From assembly GCA_965232615.1 (NCBI GenBank), contig OZ246985.1, positions 1,798,001 to 1,862,000 of the forward strand: 64,000 bases of DNA, given 5' to 3'. Positions 46,186 to 53,435 of the stretch are shown here, in pieces (position 1 is the stretch's first letter; the number at the start of each line of letters is the position of its first letter). The translations under genes and the position numbers were made by a program. The DNA comes from UBA2779 sp965232615 (GTDB lineage: Bacteria; Spirochaetota; Spirochaetia; DSM-2461). The notes beneath the pieces are model-generated. The model saw only the letters and a list, made by a program, of their open reading frames with translations, did no database searches and had not been told where the DNA came from.

Positions 46186-46386
46186 CTGCTCATCATATTT
46201 GCCCTCGAAAAGGGCGCGGGCATTCAGATCCCGGACCTGCTGCAAAGTCATAATATCCATACTAACCGGGAGATTTTCATCGATTTTTTTGTTGACCATC
46301 TCTTCGACATCTTTCTTTTCTTCGTCTGTCATGGGCTGGGGGTGGATGAAATCGAAGCGGAGCCGATTGTACTTCTCGACAATCGC
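46174..46386 (-). pseudogene. Alanyl-tRNA synthetase fragment (start of the editing domain)
   Basis: On the minus strand 46386-46174 reads VEKYNRLRFDFIHPQPMTDE, then EKKDVEEMVNKKIDENLPVS, then MDIMTLQQVRDLNARALFEG and KYDEQ. This is the middle of AlaRS, where RLRFDFSH, the VNxxI helix, the LEEAKxxGAxALFGEKY segment and their spacing are conserved. It corresponds to roughly residues 555-640 of the E. coli enzyme. There is no start, catalytic core or C-terminal part; a stop directly precedes it, and repeat copy E forms its other edge. It is a stray gene scrap. I cannot tell whether it came from this genome's alaS or from elsewhere. Confidence 0.75.
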
Positions 46387-46694
46387 CTATATTTTCTTTG
46401 TCCATCTTCGAAGAACAATTCGGCAGGTCAGCGACGATGAAACCCGAATCATGTCCTCAGAATTCCCTGGAAGAGCTGTGCACCAAGGGTTGGAAAATAA
46501 AAATAAATCAGAAAAAAGACTTAATTCTGTCGGAAATAACAGGGATCAATCAACTGGAAATGTTTTGTTTGATATACTACCGAAGAGAACAGAAATTCTA
46601 CAGGATTTTTTATGTAGTTTTATGTTGGTGAGAAATAGAGGCTAACCAACCGATCTTCTACTTTGATAACATTATTCCTTTTGAATTGAATCTG
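46387..46694. other. Short stretch without a supported gene
   Basis: About 300 bp. A plus frame at 46398-46631 (77 codons, MSIFEEQFGRSATMKPESCP...) has no ribosome site and no family I know. It starts right at the edge of the alaS fragment, so I leave it uncalled. Confidence 0.4.
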
Positions 46695-47207
46695 TCATTG
46701 CACAGAAAGTTTTCGCAGAGGCTGAATTTCGATTGGGCCAATTGTTTCTTGATTAGTTTCAACATAGTCGACAAAGTTATCGAAGGGATAACTCCAATAA
46801 AAGTCATGCCTGGTTAGTAGATCCAAATGGAAATCTACTTCGTATTCGAATTCACCTAAAAAAGTTACAGATCCGGCATTGGCCTCAATAATTGTCATAA
46901 GACTATTTACAATAGGAATATATGCTTCTTCTGAATAAAAAAGTCTTTGACTGATTCCATATATTCCTGTAATCGCCCACCGGCCTGTTGGTATTATATT
47001 GAAGATGGGGATATCTGAATCTGCAAAATGGATATGGATTATTTTATCTGTTTCTAAATTGATAAGCTCAAAACCATGTTGATATCTCTGAAACTTACCT
47101 GCTAGATAGGCATTCTCTGTGTCAATGGACTTTAGCGATATACCAGTTGACACGCAACTATTTAGAAAAATCAAAGTTAATACTACAACGCCGATTATTT
47201 TCATCAT
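46695..47207 (-). CDS. Small lipoprotein of unknown function
   Basis: A 170-residue protein with a lipoprotein signal (MMKIIGVVVLTLIFLNSC, lipobox LNSC). The mature part is rich in strands and aromatic residues (HGFELINLETDKIIHIHFAD, FEYEVDFHLDLL). It starts 6 bp after the stop of the secreted-protein gene upstream, so the two are one unit. Base composition is more AT-rich than that of the core genes, which fits recent acquisition. No function can be given. Confidence 0.7.
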   Translation of the reverse strand: MMKIIGVVVLTLIFLNSCVSTGISLKSIDTENAYLAGKFQRYQHGFELINLETDKIIHIHFADSDIPIFNIIPTGRWAITGIYGISQRLFYSEEAYIPIVNSLMTIIEANAGSVTFLGEFEYEVDFHLDLLTRHDFYWSYPFDNFVDYVETNQETIGPIEIQPLRKLSVQ

Positions 47208-47213
47208 TTCTAT

Positions 47214-47660
47214 CTACATCTCTTCAATTTTTCTAAAAGAATTAATTTCACTATATTTTTCTAGTTTTACACTTCGTACGAATGTTCCCCCTGGTCTGAA
47301 AATAGGTATTAACCCTGGATTTCTCACAATGCCAAGCTCGATTATATATTGATTTCCAGATTCAAATTCAGCAAGCATGACTCCTTTAGCACCACTATTT
47401 GATTGAAAATCTCTAATTTTTGGAATGAAGTAAATTAGATATTCACCAGGCGAACAACGGAAATTAATGTATTCCATTTGATCAAGCACAAATATTACAT
47501 CCTGGTTTATAAAGATTTCCATATCAGCAGCACTGCCAATTGAATTTGATGGACGATATATAGTAACTTCTACTGAATTATCTTCGCTGGAAATATCTAT
47601 AGCAAAAATTCTCACGGTTTGCAGCACAGCGAGAATCCCAATTACTATGCCCCTTTTCAT
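47214..47660 (-). CDS. Secreted protein of unknown function
   Basis: A 148-residue protein with a Sec signal (GIVIGILAVLQTVRIFAID). The rest looks like a single small beta domain, with INFRCSPGEYLIYFIPKIRD in the middle and a C-terminal FRPGGTFVRSVKLEKY. AAGGAA lies before the ATG. It is the first gene of a two-gene unit with the lipoprotein downstream. The unit is preceded by a near-perfect promoter whose -35 box falls inside an IS256-type end. Confidence 0.7.
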   Translation of the reverse strand: MKRGIVIGILAVLQTVRIFAIDISSEDNSVEVTIYRPSNSIGSAADMEIFINQDVIFVLDQMEYINFRCSPGEYLIYFIPKIRDFQSNSGAKGVMLAEFESGNQYIIELGIVRNPGLIPIFRPGGTFVRSVKLEKYSEINSFRKIEEM

Positions 47661-47731
47661 TGCATGTTCCTTTCTATGAAATATTTCTTAACACTATCTT
47701 CTTTATTTTATGCAGAAATTCGATAGTACCC

Positions 47732-47759
47732 ATTATATACTCATAGGAGTTATTGTCAA
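47732..47759 (-). promoter_or_regulatory. Hybrid promoter at an IS256-type end
   Basis: On the minus strand TTGACA (47759-47754) and TATAAT (47737-47732) are both perfect and 16 bases apart. The expected start lies about 65 bases before the secreted-protein gene. The -35 box falls within the terminal repeat of the IS256-like element and the -10 box in the flanking DNA. IS256-family ends are known to form such outward promoters. Confidence 0.7.
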
Positions 47760-47796
47760 TAGTTGTGGATGAGAAAATTTCAAATCCTTCATTTTT

Positions 47797-48592
47797 TCAC
47801 GCGGCCTCTTCCTTGAAGACTCCATCTTTACAAAACACACCCTCAATAACCCTGGGGATCAGCTTGTATCCACGTAGCTTTTGCCAGTTCTTTTCAGCCT
47901 CCAGGCAGAGCTTCCAAACCATAGGCAACCTCTAAAAAACCGTTTTTGGAATTTGGCGCAGTAGCGGTGTGTTCCTCGGGCTACACCCTGCGGTACACAC
48001 CTGATAGTGGCGGTGCGTTCCTCGGAGCTTTGCTCCTACGGTACGCACCTGTTTACGTGAGCATTTTGACAACGCAGCAGCGAGGAAAAAGATCAAGCCA
48101 AAAACGAAATAAGGTTTTTTAGAGGTGCCCTTAACACATTCGCTGCTTTGTGCACCCAGCAACGCTGTTTTTTTGTTACTGGAAAGATTTCATCCAGGGC
48201 ATTCCAGAAACCCAGCGCACCATCCCCAATGGCCAGCCTGGGGGCGGTGGTGAGACCCCGTGCTTTCAGTTGGAGCAGTATCTCCCTCCAGCACCCAGAA
48301 TCGAGGCAAGAGCCGTCTGGAAAGCGGATGTGGACACACTACTGAGGTACAGCGCCGGAACAAGGTTGTCGATACTGGGAGTTCTGCGCATATAGGCTGG
48401 CAGTATGGCACGGGTGAAGCGATCCTCTCGCTTACTCTTTAATTTCCTGTCATCCACTCCTGGAACCTTGATTTGCATTTGACCAACCCCTGTCTCAATT
48501 TTTCGCTGGGCGTGGTAACCATTGCGTACAACCGATTCTGTTTCGCTTTTCAGCACTTCCGAATCATTTCCGTTTGCTGTAAACTCTTCCAT
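47797..48592 (-). pseudogene. IS256-family transposase, interrupted and internally deleted
   Basis: From 48592 the minus strand reads YHAQRKIETGVGQMQIKVPG, RAILPAYMRRTPSIDNLVPA and LYLSSVSTSAFQTALASILG. It then shifts frame to LLQLKARGLTTAPRLAIGDG, ALGFWNALDEIFPVTKKQRC and WVHKAANVL. All are hallmarks of IS256 transposases, including the Asp in IGDGALGFW. At 48130 repeat copy F begins. On its far side (47922-47797) the C-terminus continues: MVWKLCLEAEKNWQKLRGYK, then VIEGVFCKDGVF, then a stop. Parts are missing at the frame jump and at the repeat. It is clearly dead. Confidence 0.82.
47924..48130 (-). repeat. Modular inverted-repeat element (copy F) inside the IS256 transposase
   Basis: A complete 207-bp copy. 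The ends are GGCAACCTCTAAAAAACC and GGTTTTTTAGAGGTGCCC. Inside are the right module, a hairpin with arms GGTGTGT/ACACACC and inner GGG/CCC, a hairpin with arms GGTGCGT/ACGCACC and inner GGAGC-TTT-GCTCC, then the left module (CATTTTGACAACGCAGCAGC...). It lies within the coding sequence of a transposase, so it entered (or was left at a deletion) after that gene was in place. Confidence 0.87.
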
Positions 48593-48688
48593 AGAGCATC
48601 TTCTTTCTGTTTGGCTTTATCACCAATTATTTTACAAAAGGATTTGCTCTTTTTTTACCCCATCTACAACTTTTGATTATATCTCGGA

Positions 48689-48799
48689 ATAAACAGTGTG
48701 ATCCAGCATATAAAAGCAACCGCCAGAGGGTTTAGGAATTTTGAAGATTTCAGAACAGCGATACATTTTCACTGCGGAAAATTGGATATGTATTCATAG
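48689..48799 (+). pseudogene. ISL3-family transposase, C-terminal remnant
   Basis: 37 codons read INSVIQHIKATARGFRNFED, then FRTAIHFHCGKLDMYS and a stop. The NxxIQxIKxxARGFRxFxxF pattern is the usual end of ISL3-type transposases. All upstream parts are gone, replaced by the IS256 end at 48685. Confidence 0.65.
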
Positions 48800-48907
48800 G
48801 AAAGTTGGAAGAGCCTTTTTGATAGAGTTAGAGAGGGAGAAGAAGACAAGTTAGGAGTACCTAACTAATGGGAGGACAATAATTCTGAAAAAATGTGCGA
48901 AAAATAC

Positions 48908-48936
48908 TTGACGTGATTAAATATAAGACATAATAA
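48908..48936 (+). promoter_or_regulatory. Promoter of the repeat lipoprotein gene
   Basis: TTGACG (48908-48913) and TAATAA (48931-48936) are 17 bases apart and lie directly before the gene. An AGGA ribosome site at 48945 sits 8 bases before ATG 48957. The spacing is ideal and the -35 is one base off consensus. Confidence 0.6.
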
Positions 48937-48956
48937 TAGTATAAAGGATGGTTTCT

Positions 48957-51950
48957 ATGAATAAAGTCTGCGCAGTGTTTCGCGGAAGTAGTATGTTTTT
49001 TGTTCTCTTCACGGGTATCGTTCTCTTGACGACCTGTGAAGTTGTTCCACCGGGTAATTCTGTCGATTCGATCATCATCAAAGAGGGGACGACTTCGACG
49101 GGCACTGACCCCGGCGCGTCCATGACAAAAGCCTACGGAGAGGCCCTCTCCTTCAACGCGGTTGTAGCTGGCACCGGCAGCCCCGATGACAGTATAAGCT
49201 GGACAACTTCTGACAGCGCGATCGCAACCGTAACCCCCAGCGGGATTGCAAACAAGCAAGTAACCGTTACTATAGTGAATTCCAGCGGGGATGCGATAAT
49301 AACAGCAACGAGCCAGGCGGATGGCTCTAAAACCGATTCACTCACCATAACAGCCGAGAAAAAATCAATCTCATCCGTCGCCATGTCCTATACGAATCTG
49401 ACGATTGACGAGGGTGCCGCCACAGGAAATACGGCCGCTGCCGTAATAGGCCAATTCCTGGTGGGAAGTGACACACTGGCAGAGGCTGTGGACTTCACCA
49501 TCGCCAGGAAATCCGGCACATCAGGCACAGGACCAGACCCGGGAACGAATGTCACCATCGATCCGGCGACAGGGACGATAACGATAGCCCCTGCGCAGAC
49601 GACCTTCACCACGACCACATACACCGTCACCATGACGGGAAAAGGTCACTACAAAGACAGCAAAACGGCCGATATCACCCTGACGGTCAACGCAGGCACA
49701 TCGGGGAATTCAATTGATTCGGTCATCATCAAAGAGGGGACGACTTCGACGGGCGCTGACCCCGGCGCGTCCATGACAAAAGCCTACGGAGAGGCCCTCT
49801 CCTTCAACGCGGTTGTAGCTGGCACCGGCAGCCCCGATGACAGTATAAGCTGGACAACTTCTGACAGCGCGATCGCAACCGTAACCCCCAGCGGGATTGC
49901 AAACAAGCAAGTAACCGTTACTATAGTGAATTCCAGCGGGGATGCGATAATAACAGCAACGAGCCAGGCGGATGGCTCTAAAACCGATTCACTCACCATA
50001 ACAGCCGAGAAAAAATCAATCTCATCCGTCGCCATGTCCTATACGAATCTGACGATTGACGAGGGTGCCGCCACAGGAAATACGGCCGCTGCCGTAATAG
50101 GCCAATTCCTGGTGGGAAGTGACACACTGGCAGAGGCTGTGGACTTCACCATCGCCAGGAAATCCGGCACATCAGGCACAGGACCAGACCCGGGAACGAA
50201 TGTCACCATCGATCCGGCGACAGGGACGATAACGATAGCCCCTGCGCAGACGACCTTCACCACGACCACATACACCGTCACCATGACGGGAAAAGGTCAC
50301 TACAAAGACAGCAAAACGGCCGATATCACCCTGACGGTCAACGCAGGCACATCGGGGAATTCAATTGATTCGGTCACCATCAAAGAGGGGACGACTTCGA
50401 CGGGCGCGGACCCCGGCGCGTCCATGACAGAAGCCTACGGAGAGGCCCTCTCCTTCAACGCGGTTGTAGCTGTCACCGGCAGCCCCGATGACAGTATAAG
50501 CTGGACAACTTCTGACAACACGATCGCAACCGTAACCCCCAGCGGGACTGCTAACAAGCAAGTAACCGTTACTATAGTGAATTCCAGCGGGGATGCGAAA
50601 ATAACAGCAACGAGCCAGGCGGATAGCTCTAAAACCGATTCACTCACCATAACAGCCGAGAAAAAATCAATCTCATCCGTCGCCATGTCCTATACGAATC
50701 TGACGATTGACGAGGGTGCCGCCACAGGGAATACGGCCGCTGCCGTAATAGGCCAATTCCTGGTGGGAAGTGACACGCTGGCGGAGGCTGTGAACTTCAC
50801 CATCGCCAGGAAATCCGGCACAGGACCAGACCCGGGAACGAATGTCACCATCGATCCGGCGACAGGGACGATAACGATAGCCCCTGCGCAGACGGCCTTC
50901 ACCACGACCACATACACCGTCACCATGACGGGAAAAGGTCACTACAAAGACAGCAAAGAGGCCGATATCACCCTGACGGTTAACGCGATAAGCACGGCAG
51001 ACTATGGCGTTCCGGCGAGTATAACCGCGCCGACAAATACGGGCAGTCAACTGGCCCTGTCATGGGATGAGTTTGACAGCGATACAGACACCATCTACAC
51101 GGTCTACGCGTACAACTTAACAATACGGACATCAGGAGAAACAGCTCCAACTCGCGATGAATTCTTAATAGGCAAGAACACGGTAGCGGATGTTACCGCT
51201 GTCATGTCGGAAGTATCAGCAGTGACTCGATGGACGGGCCTGACAGATCCATTTACAGCGGCAAGCCAATTGAGCGACTTACGGCTGCATCCAGGGCATA
51301 AGTATGTTTTCGTGGTAACGGGAACACGAAATGGTAATCTTGTTACCAATACAATGGCCGCGACCGTCCTTGACATATCCGGTTTACCGCCCGCTGTTTA
51401 CGGGACACCCACTGCCGGTGGCAATAGCTTCCCCGTGGTGCTCATAGCGGAAGCGGGAGGGGTGAACTGGGATACGGCGGCGCATTATTCCAGGGCGCAG
51501 GGAGGAGGGGCCTCCCTTGTGGAGATAGGTTCACAGACGGAACAAGATGCGGTAGTCGCCGCCATAAACCAGACTGCTACGGGGGTGATAACGGAAAGCG
51601 CAAGTGATGGCGGTGGCGCGCGCTATCTGTGGATAGGCGCGACAGATAAGAAAGCGGAAAGCGATTGGGTTTGGAATGGCGACGATGATGATGCTACAAC
51701 CACCCCCTTAGGTACAGGTCAGGGGCAAAACTGGACTGGAACGGCCTATCATAACTGGGGAACCCGTTCTTTCAACAACACTCAAGTGGAGCCGGATAAT
51801 TACGGCGGCGGCCAGAACTTTGCCGCTATAGGAATCGATGGATGGCCAGTACAAAATCCAGGATTTTTTGGCTCGCAGTTCGAATGGAATGATATCGAAG
51901 GCACAAATACGCTCAGCGGTTACGTCATGGAGGTAACACAGGACTGGTAG
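48957..51950 (+). CDS. Repeat lipoprotein/adhesin with Ig-like repeats and a C-type-lectin-like C-terminus
   Basis: A surface-type protein of 997 residues. The signal MFFVLFTGIVLLTTC ends in a lipobox Cys. Three tandem copies of a 217-residue unit follow (period 651 bp, starting near 49053, 49704 and 50355; the third lacks three residues). Each unit has a Big2/BID-like module (SISWTTSDSAIATVTPSG) and a second Ig-like module (FTIARKSGTS...YTVTMTGKGHY). Copies 1 and 2 are almost identical in DNA, so the duplication is recent. A fibronectin-like segment (about 680-800) comes next, then a C-type-lectin-like domain (ARYLWIGATDKKAESDWVWN, EPDNYGGGQNFAAIGIDG, EWNDIEG). It probably binds host or environmental ligands. 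ATG 48957 fits the ribosome site better than 48948. Confidence 0.85.
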   Translation: MNKVCAVFRGSSMFFVLFTGIVLLTTCEVVPPGNSVDSIIIKEGTTSTGTDPGASMTKAYGEALSFNAVVAGTGSPDDSISWTTSDSAIATVTPSGIANKQVTVTIVNSSGDAIITATSQADGSKTDSLTITAEKKSISSVAMSYTNLTIDEGAATGNTAAAVIGQFLVGSDTLAEAVDFTIARKSGTSGTGPDPGTNVTIDPATGTITIAPAQTTFTTTTYTVTMTGKGHYKDSKTADITLTVNAGTSGNSIDSVIIKEGTTSTGADPGASMTKAYGEALSFNAVVAGTGSPDDSISWTTSDSAIATVTPSGIANKQVTVTIVNSSGDAIITATSQADGSKTDSLTITAEKKSISSVAMSYTNLTIDEGAATGNTAAAVIGQFLVGSDTLAEAVDFTIARKSGTSGTGPDPGTNVTIDPATGTITIAPAQTTFTTTTYTVTMTGKGHYKDSKTADITLTVNAGTSGNSIDSVTIKEGTTSTGADPGASMTEAYGEALSFNAVVAVTGSPDDSISWTTSDNTIATVTPSGTANKQVTVTIVNSSGDAKITATSQADSSKTDSLTITAEKKSISSVAMSYTNLTIDEGAATGNTAAAVIGQFLVGSDTLAEAVNFTIARKSGTGPDPGTNVTIDPATGTITIAPAQTAFTTTTYTVTMTGKGHYKDSKEADITLTVNAISTADYGVPASITAPTNTGSQLALSWDEFDSDTDTIYTVYAYNLTIRTSGETAPTRDEFLIGKNTVADVTAVMSEVSAVTRWTGLTDPFTAASQLSDLRLHPGHKYVFVVTGTRNGNLVTNTMAATVLDISGLPPAVYGTPTAGGNSFPVVLIAEAGGVNWDTAAHYSRAQGGGASLVEIGSQTEQDAVVAAINQTATGVITESASDGGGARYLWIGATDKKAESDWVWNGDDDDATTTPLGTGQGQNWTGTAYHNWGTRSFNNTQVEPDNYGGGQNFAAIGIDGWPVQNPGFFGSQFEWNDIEGTNTLSGYVMEVTQDW
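49053..50996 (+). repeat. Three 651-bp tandem repeats within the lipoprotein gene
   Basis: Equivalent positions are 651 bp apart (for example 49071, 49722, 50373). Units 1 and 2 differ at only a handful of bases. Unit 3 has more changes and a 9-bp loss in the SGTSGTG segment. Such arrays change copy number by recombination. Confidence 0.9.
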
Positions 51951-51972
51951 AAGAACGCACTGTCAGCCCAGG

Positions 51973-52037
51973 CTGCTGGGGGTGCTTATACCGCTATTGT
52001 TGAAACAGTCTCGAAGTCTCCGCCAAGCCCCCAGCAG
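51973..52037 (+). terminator. Possible terminator of the repeat lipoprotein gene
   Basis: CTGCTGGGGG (51973-51982) pairs perfectly with CCCCCAGCAG (52028-52037), 22 bp after the gene's stop. TGGGATTTTTA follows. The loop is long (45 bases) and the T-run is short, so efficiency is uncertain. Confidence 0.5.
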
Positions 52038-52068
52038 TGGGATTTTTACCCGGTGTCAGAAAGCTTGT

Positions 52069-52268
52069 GGCAACCTCTAAAAAACAGCTTTTGGAATTTG
52101 GCGCAGAGGCGGTGTGTTCCTCGGGCTACACCCTGCGGTACACACCTGGTAGCGGTACGCACCTGCTTACGTGAGTATTTTGACAACGTAGCAGCAGGAA
52201 AAAGATCAAGCCAAAAACGAAATAAGGTAAGTTAGAGGTGCCCCTAAAGCTGTTTTTTAGAGGTACCC
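52069..52268 (-). repeat. Modular inverted-repeat element (copy G) with a doubled end
   Basis: The element runs 52069-52243 from GGCAACCTCTAAAAAACAGC to TTAGAGGTGCCC, with one hairpin of the GGTGTGT/ACACACC type, half of a second, and the left module. A further end, GCTGTTTTTTAGAGGTACCC, follows at 52249-52268. It looks like a second, shortened end of the same family. IS5 and IS30 remnants lie directly beyond. Confidence 0.8.
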
Positions 52269-52271
52269 TTC

Positions 52272-52652
52272 AAATATTTTCAACACCAATTTGCAGGTAT
52301 CCTGACACACCATTCGGCCTCACCGGTATGCTGAATCTGCATATATCTGTTGTCCTTCGTCTGATTCATCAAGCAACCCCTCAAACTCTTTAGAATCATG
52401 TACTTCGGCACTGCTGACCCTGTATTTTTTTATCAACTTGCTTCTCGCATCCACCTTAATATGATTTTTATAGCCAAAATAACTCCTCTTGTTCTTTTTC
52501 GTCCAACGAGCATCTGTATCCTTCTGACGACGCTTGTCCTCGCTCCATTCTTCTATCTTTTCACCGTTTTTGATCCTGGCATTCTCTTCTTTGCTATTAC
52601 GTTGCACTGGCACTTCTTTGAAACTGGCATCCACGATTATCCCCTCCCGCGT
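52272..52652 (-). pseudogene. IS5-family transposase fragment
   Basis: The minus strand reads TREGIIVDASFKEVPVQRNS, KNGEKIEEWSEDKRRQKDTD, ARWTKKNKRSYFGYKNHIKV and IYADSAYR, then a stop. Continuing one base over it reads TGEAEWC. The DASF...QRN and KDTDARWTKKN...YGYKNH blocks mark an IS5/IS1182-like DDE transposase, including the first catalytic Asp. The start (before TREG) and the last third are missing, and there is a frameshift near 52320. Repeat copy G forms one edge. Confidence 0.75.
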
Positions 52653-52676
52653 TCAAGTCCGAGAAGCAACACCCGG

Positions 52677-52706
52677 CCCCCTCCGGGGGGTACCCCTCGG
52701 AGGGGG
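52677..52706. other. GC-rich perfect hairpin
   Basis: CCCCCTCCG (52677-52685) pairs with CGGAGGGGG (52698-52706) around a 12-base loop. It lies between the IS5 and IS30 remnants, 70 bp before the IS30 start, and could be part of an IS end or a transcription block that shields the transposase gene. Confidence 0.5.
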
Positions 52707-52776
52707 ATAGAAAAAGGCGGCATCCATTGTCAGTGTGTAATAACCACAAAACGCACAACAAGGAGCGGCCGCCTAT

Positions 52777-53270
52777 ATGCAATGTAAATCACAGTCTAAG
52801 AGGTTGTATAGGGTCCTTGCCCCTGAAGACCGAGAAGAAATTATGATAGGCAGGCGCCGGGGAGAATCTATCTGCTCTATTGCCCACCGCCTTGATAGAA
52901 ACCCTTCGGTCATTTCGAGAGAGATCAAAAACAACAGCGCCGAAGACAATCAATATCAGGCATACTGGGCCAATAGCAGGACACATATCCGGAGGCGACA
53001 AAGCAGGAAACGTGAGAGGATCAGCGATCCGGTTATACGTGAATATGTCATTGAAAAACTGGAACTCGGATGGAGTCCCCGGAAAATTGCAGGGAGAATT
53101 GAGATTGATCTTCCAGGGAAAAGCATCAGCCATGAGACCATTTACATGTGGGCACCTCTAAAAAAAGGCGGGATTTGACACAATATCTCGTCTGTGGACG
53201 GAAAAATCGACGAAAACGGCACCAAAAGCGTGGCAAGCGCACACTAATACCCAATCGGACCGGTATCGAA
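52777..53270 (+). pseudogene. IS30-family transposase, frameshifted and truncated
   Basis: The first 124 codons from ATG 52777 (GGAG upstream) hold the N-terminal HTH of IS30 transposases: LAPEDREEIMIGRRRGESIC and SIAHRLDRNPSVISREIKNN. ISHETIYMW closes this part. At 53150 the sequence becomes GGGCACCTCTAAAAAAA, identical to the repeat-element end, and the frame changes. From there RRDLTQYLVCGRKNRRKRHQ and RGKRTLIPNRTGIEDR continue the IS30 protein in another frame. Similarity stops near 53270, before the catalytic domain. Confidence 0.78.
53150..53166 (+). repeat. Lone repeat-element end (copy H) in the IS30 gene
   Basis: GGGCACCTCTAAAAAAA lies exactly at the frame break of the IS30 transposase. 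It matches 16 bases of the terminal repeat. It may be what is left after an element came out, or a place where an end sequence arose by chance in a poly-A site. Confidence 0.5.
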
Positions 53271-53435
53271 GATCGTCACTGTGTATTAGGCGGGTTCAAG
53301 AAGTCCCGGACCACAGTGAATTCACTGTATGGAAGCAACCACATTCTTCGGGGCATTGCATAAAACTCACAGCAGCCGTTTATCACCCCGTGCCAGGCGC
53401 CTGCCTCCTGACTCGAATGAGGTGCCGGCATGCTT

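Larger units (their letters stand above)
47754..48685 (-). mobile_element. Degenerate IS256-family element split by a repeat element
   Basis: The two ends are inverted relatives: TCAATAGTTGTGGATGAG at 47756 onward, and reversed TCAAAAGTTGTAGATGGGG ending near 48677, each followed inward by CAAATCCTT. Between them lie the C-terminal (47797-47922) and N-terminal/middle (48131-48592) parts of a Mutator/IS256 transposase, separated by repeat copy F. The right end at 48685 lies against an ISL3 transposase remnant, so this IS probably landed in an older one. Confidence 0.78.

Noticed and set aside
48861..50561. Several minus-strand frames inside the repeat lipoprotein gene
   Set aside because: They are shadows of the repeats, appearing at each 651-bp period, and have no start sites.
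48957..51950. A diversity-generating retroelement with the lectin-like protein as target
   Set aside because: The lectin-like fold fits, but there is no reverse transcriptase, and I see no template repeat with adenine-biased changes in the window.
53364..53435. Terminator after the sugar permease (CAGGCGCCTG palindrome)
   Set aside because: The palindrome is short and has no T-run on the minus strand.
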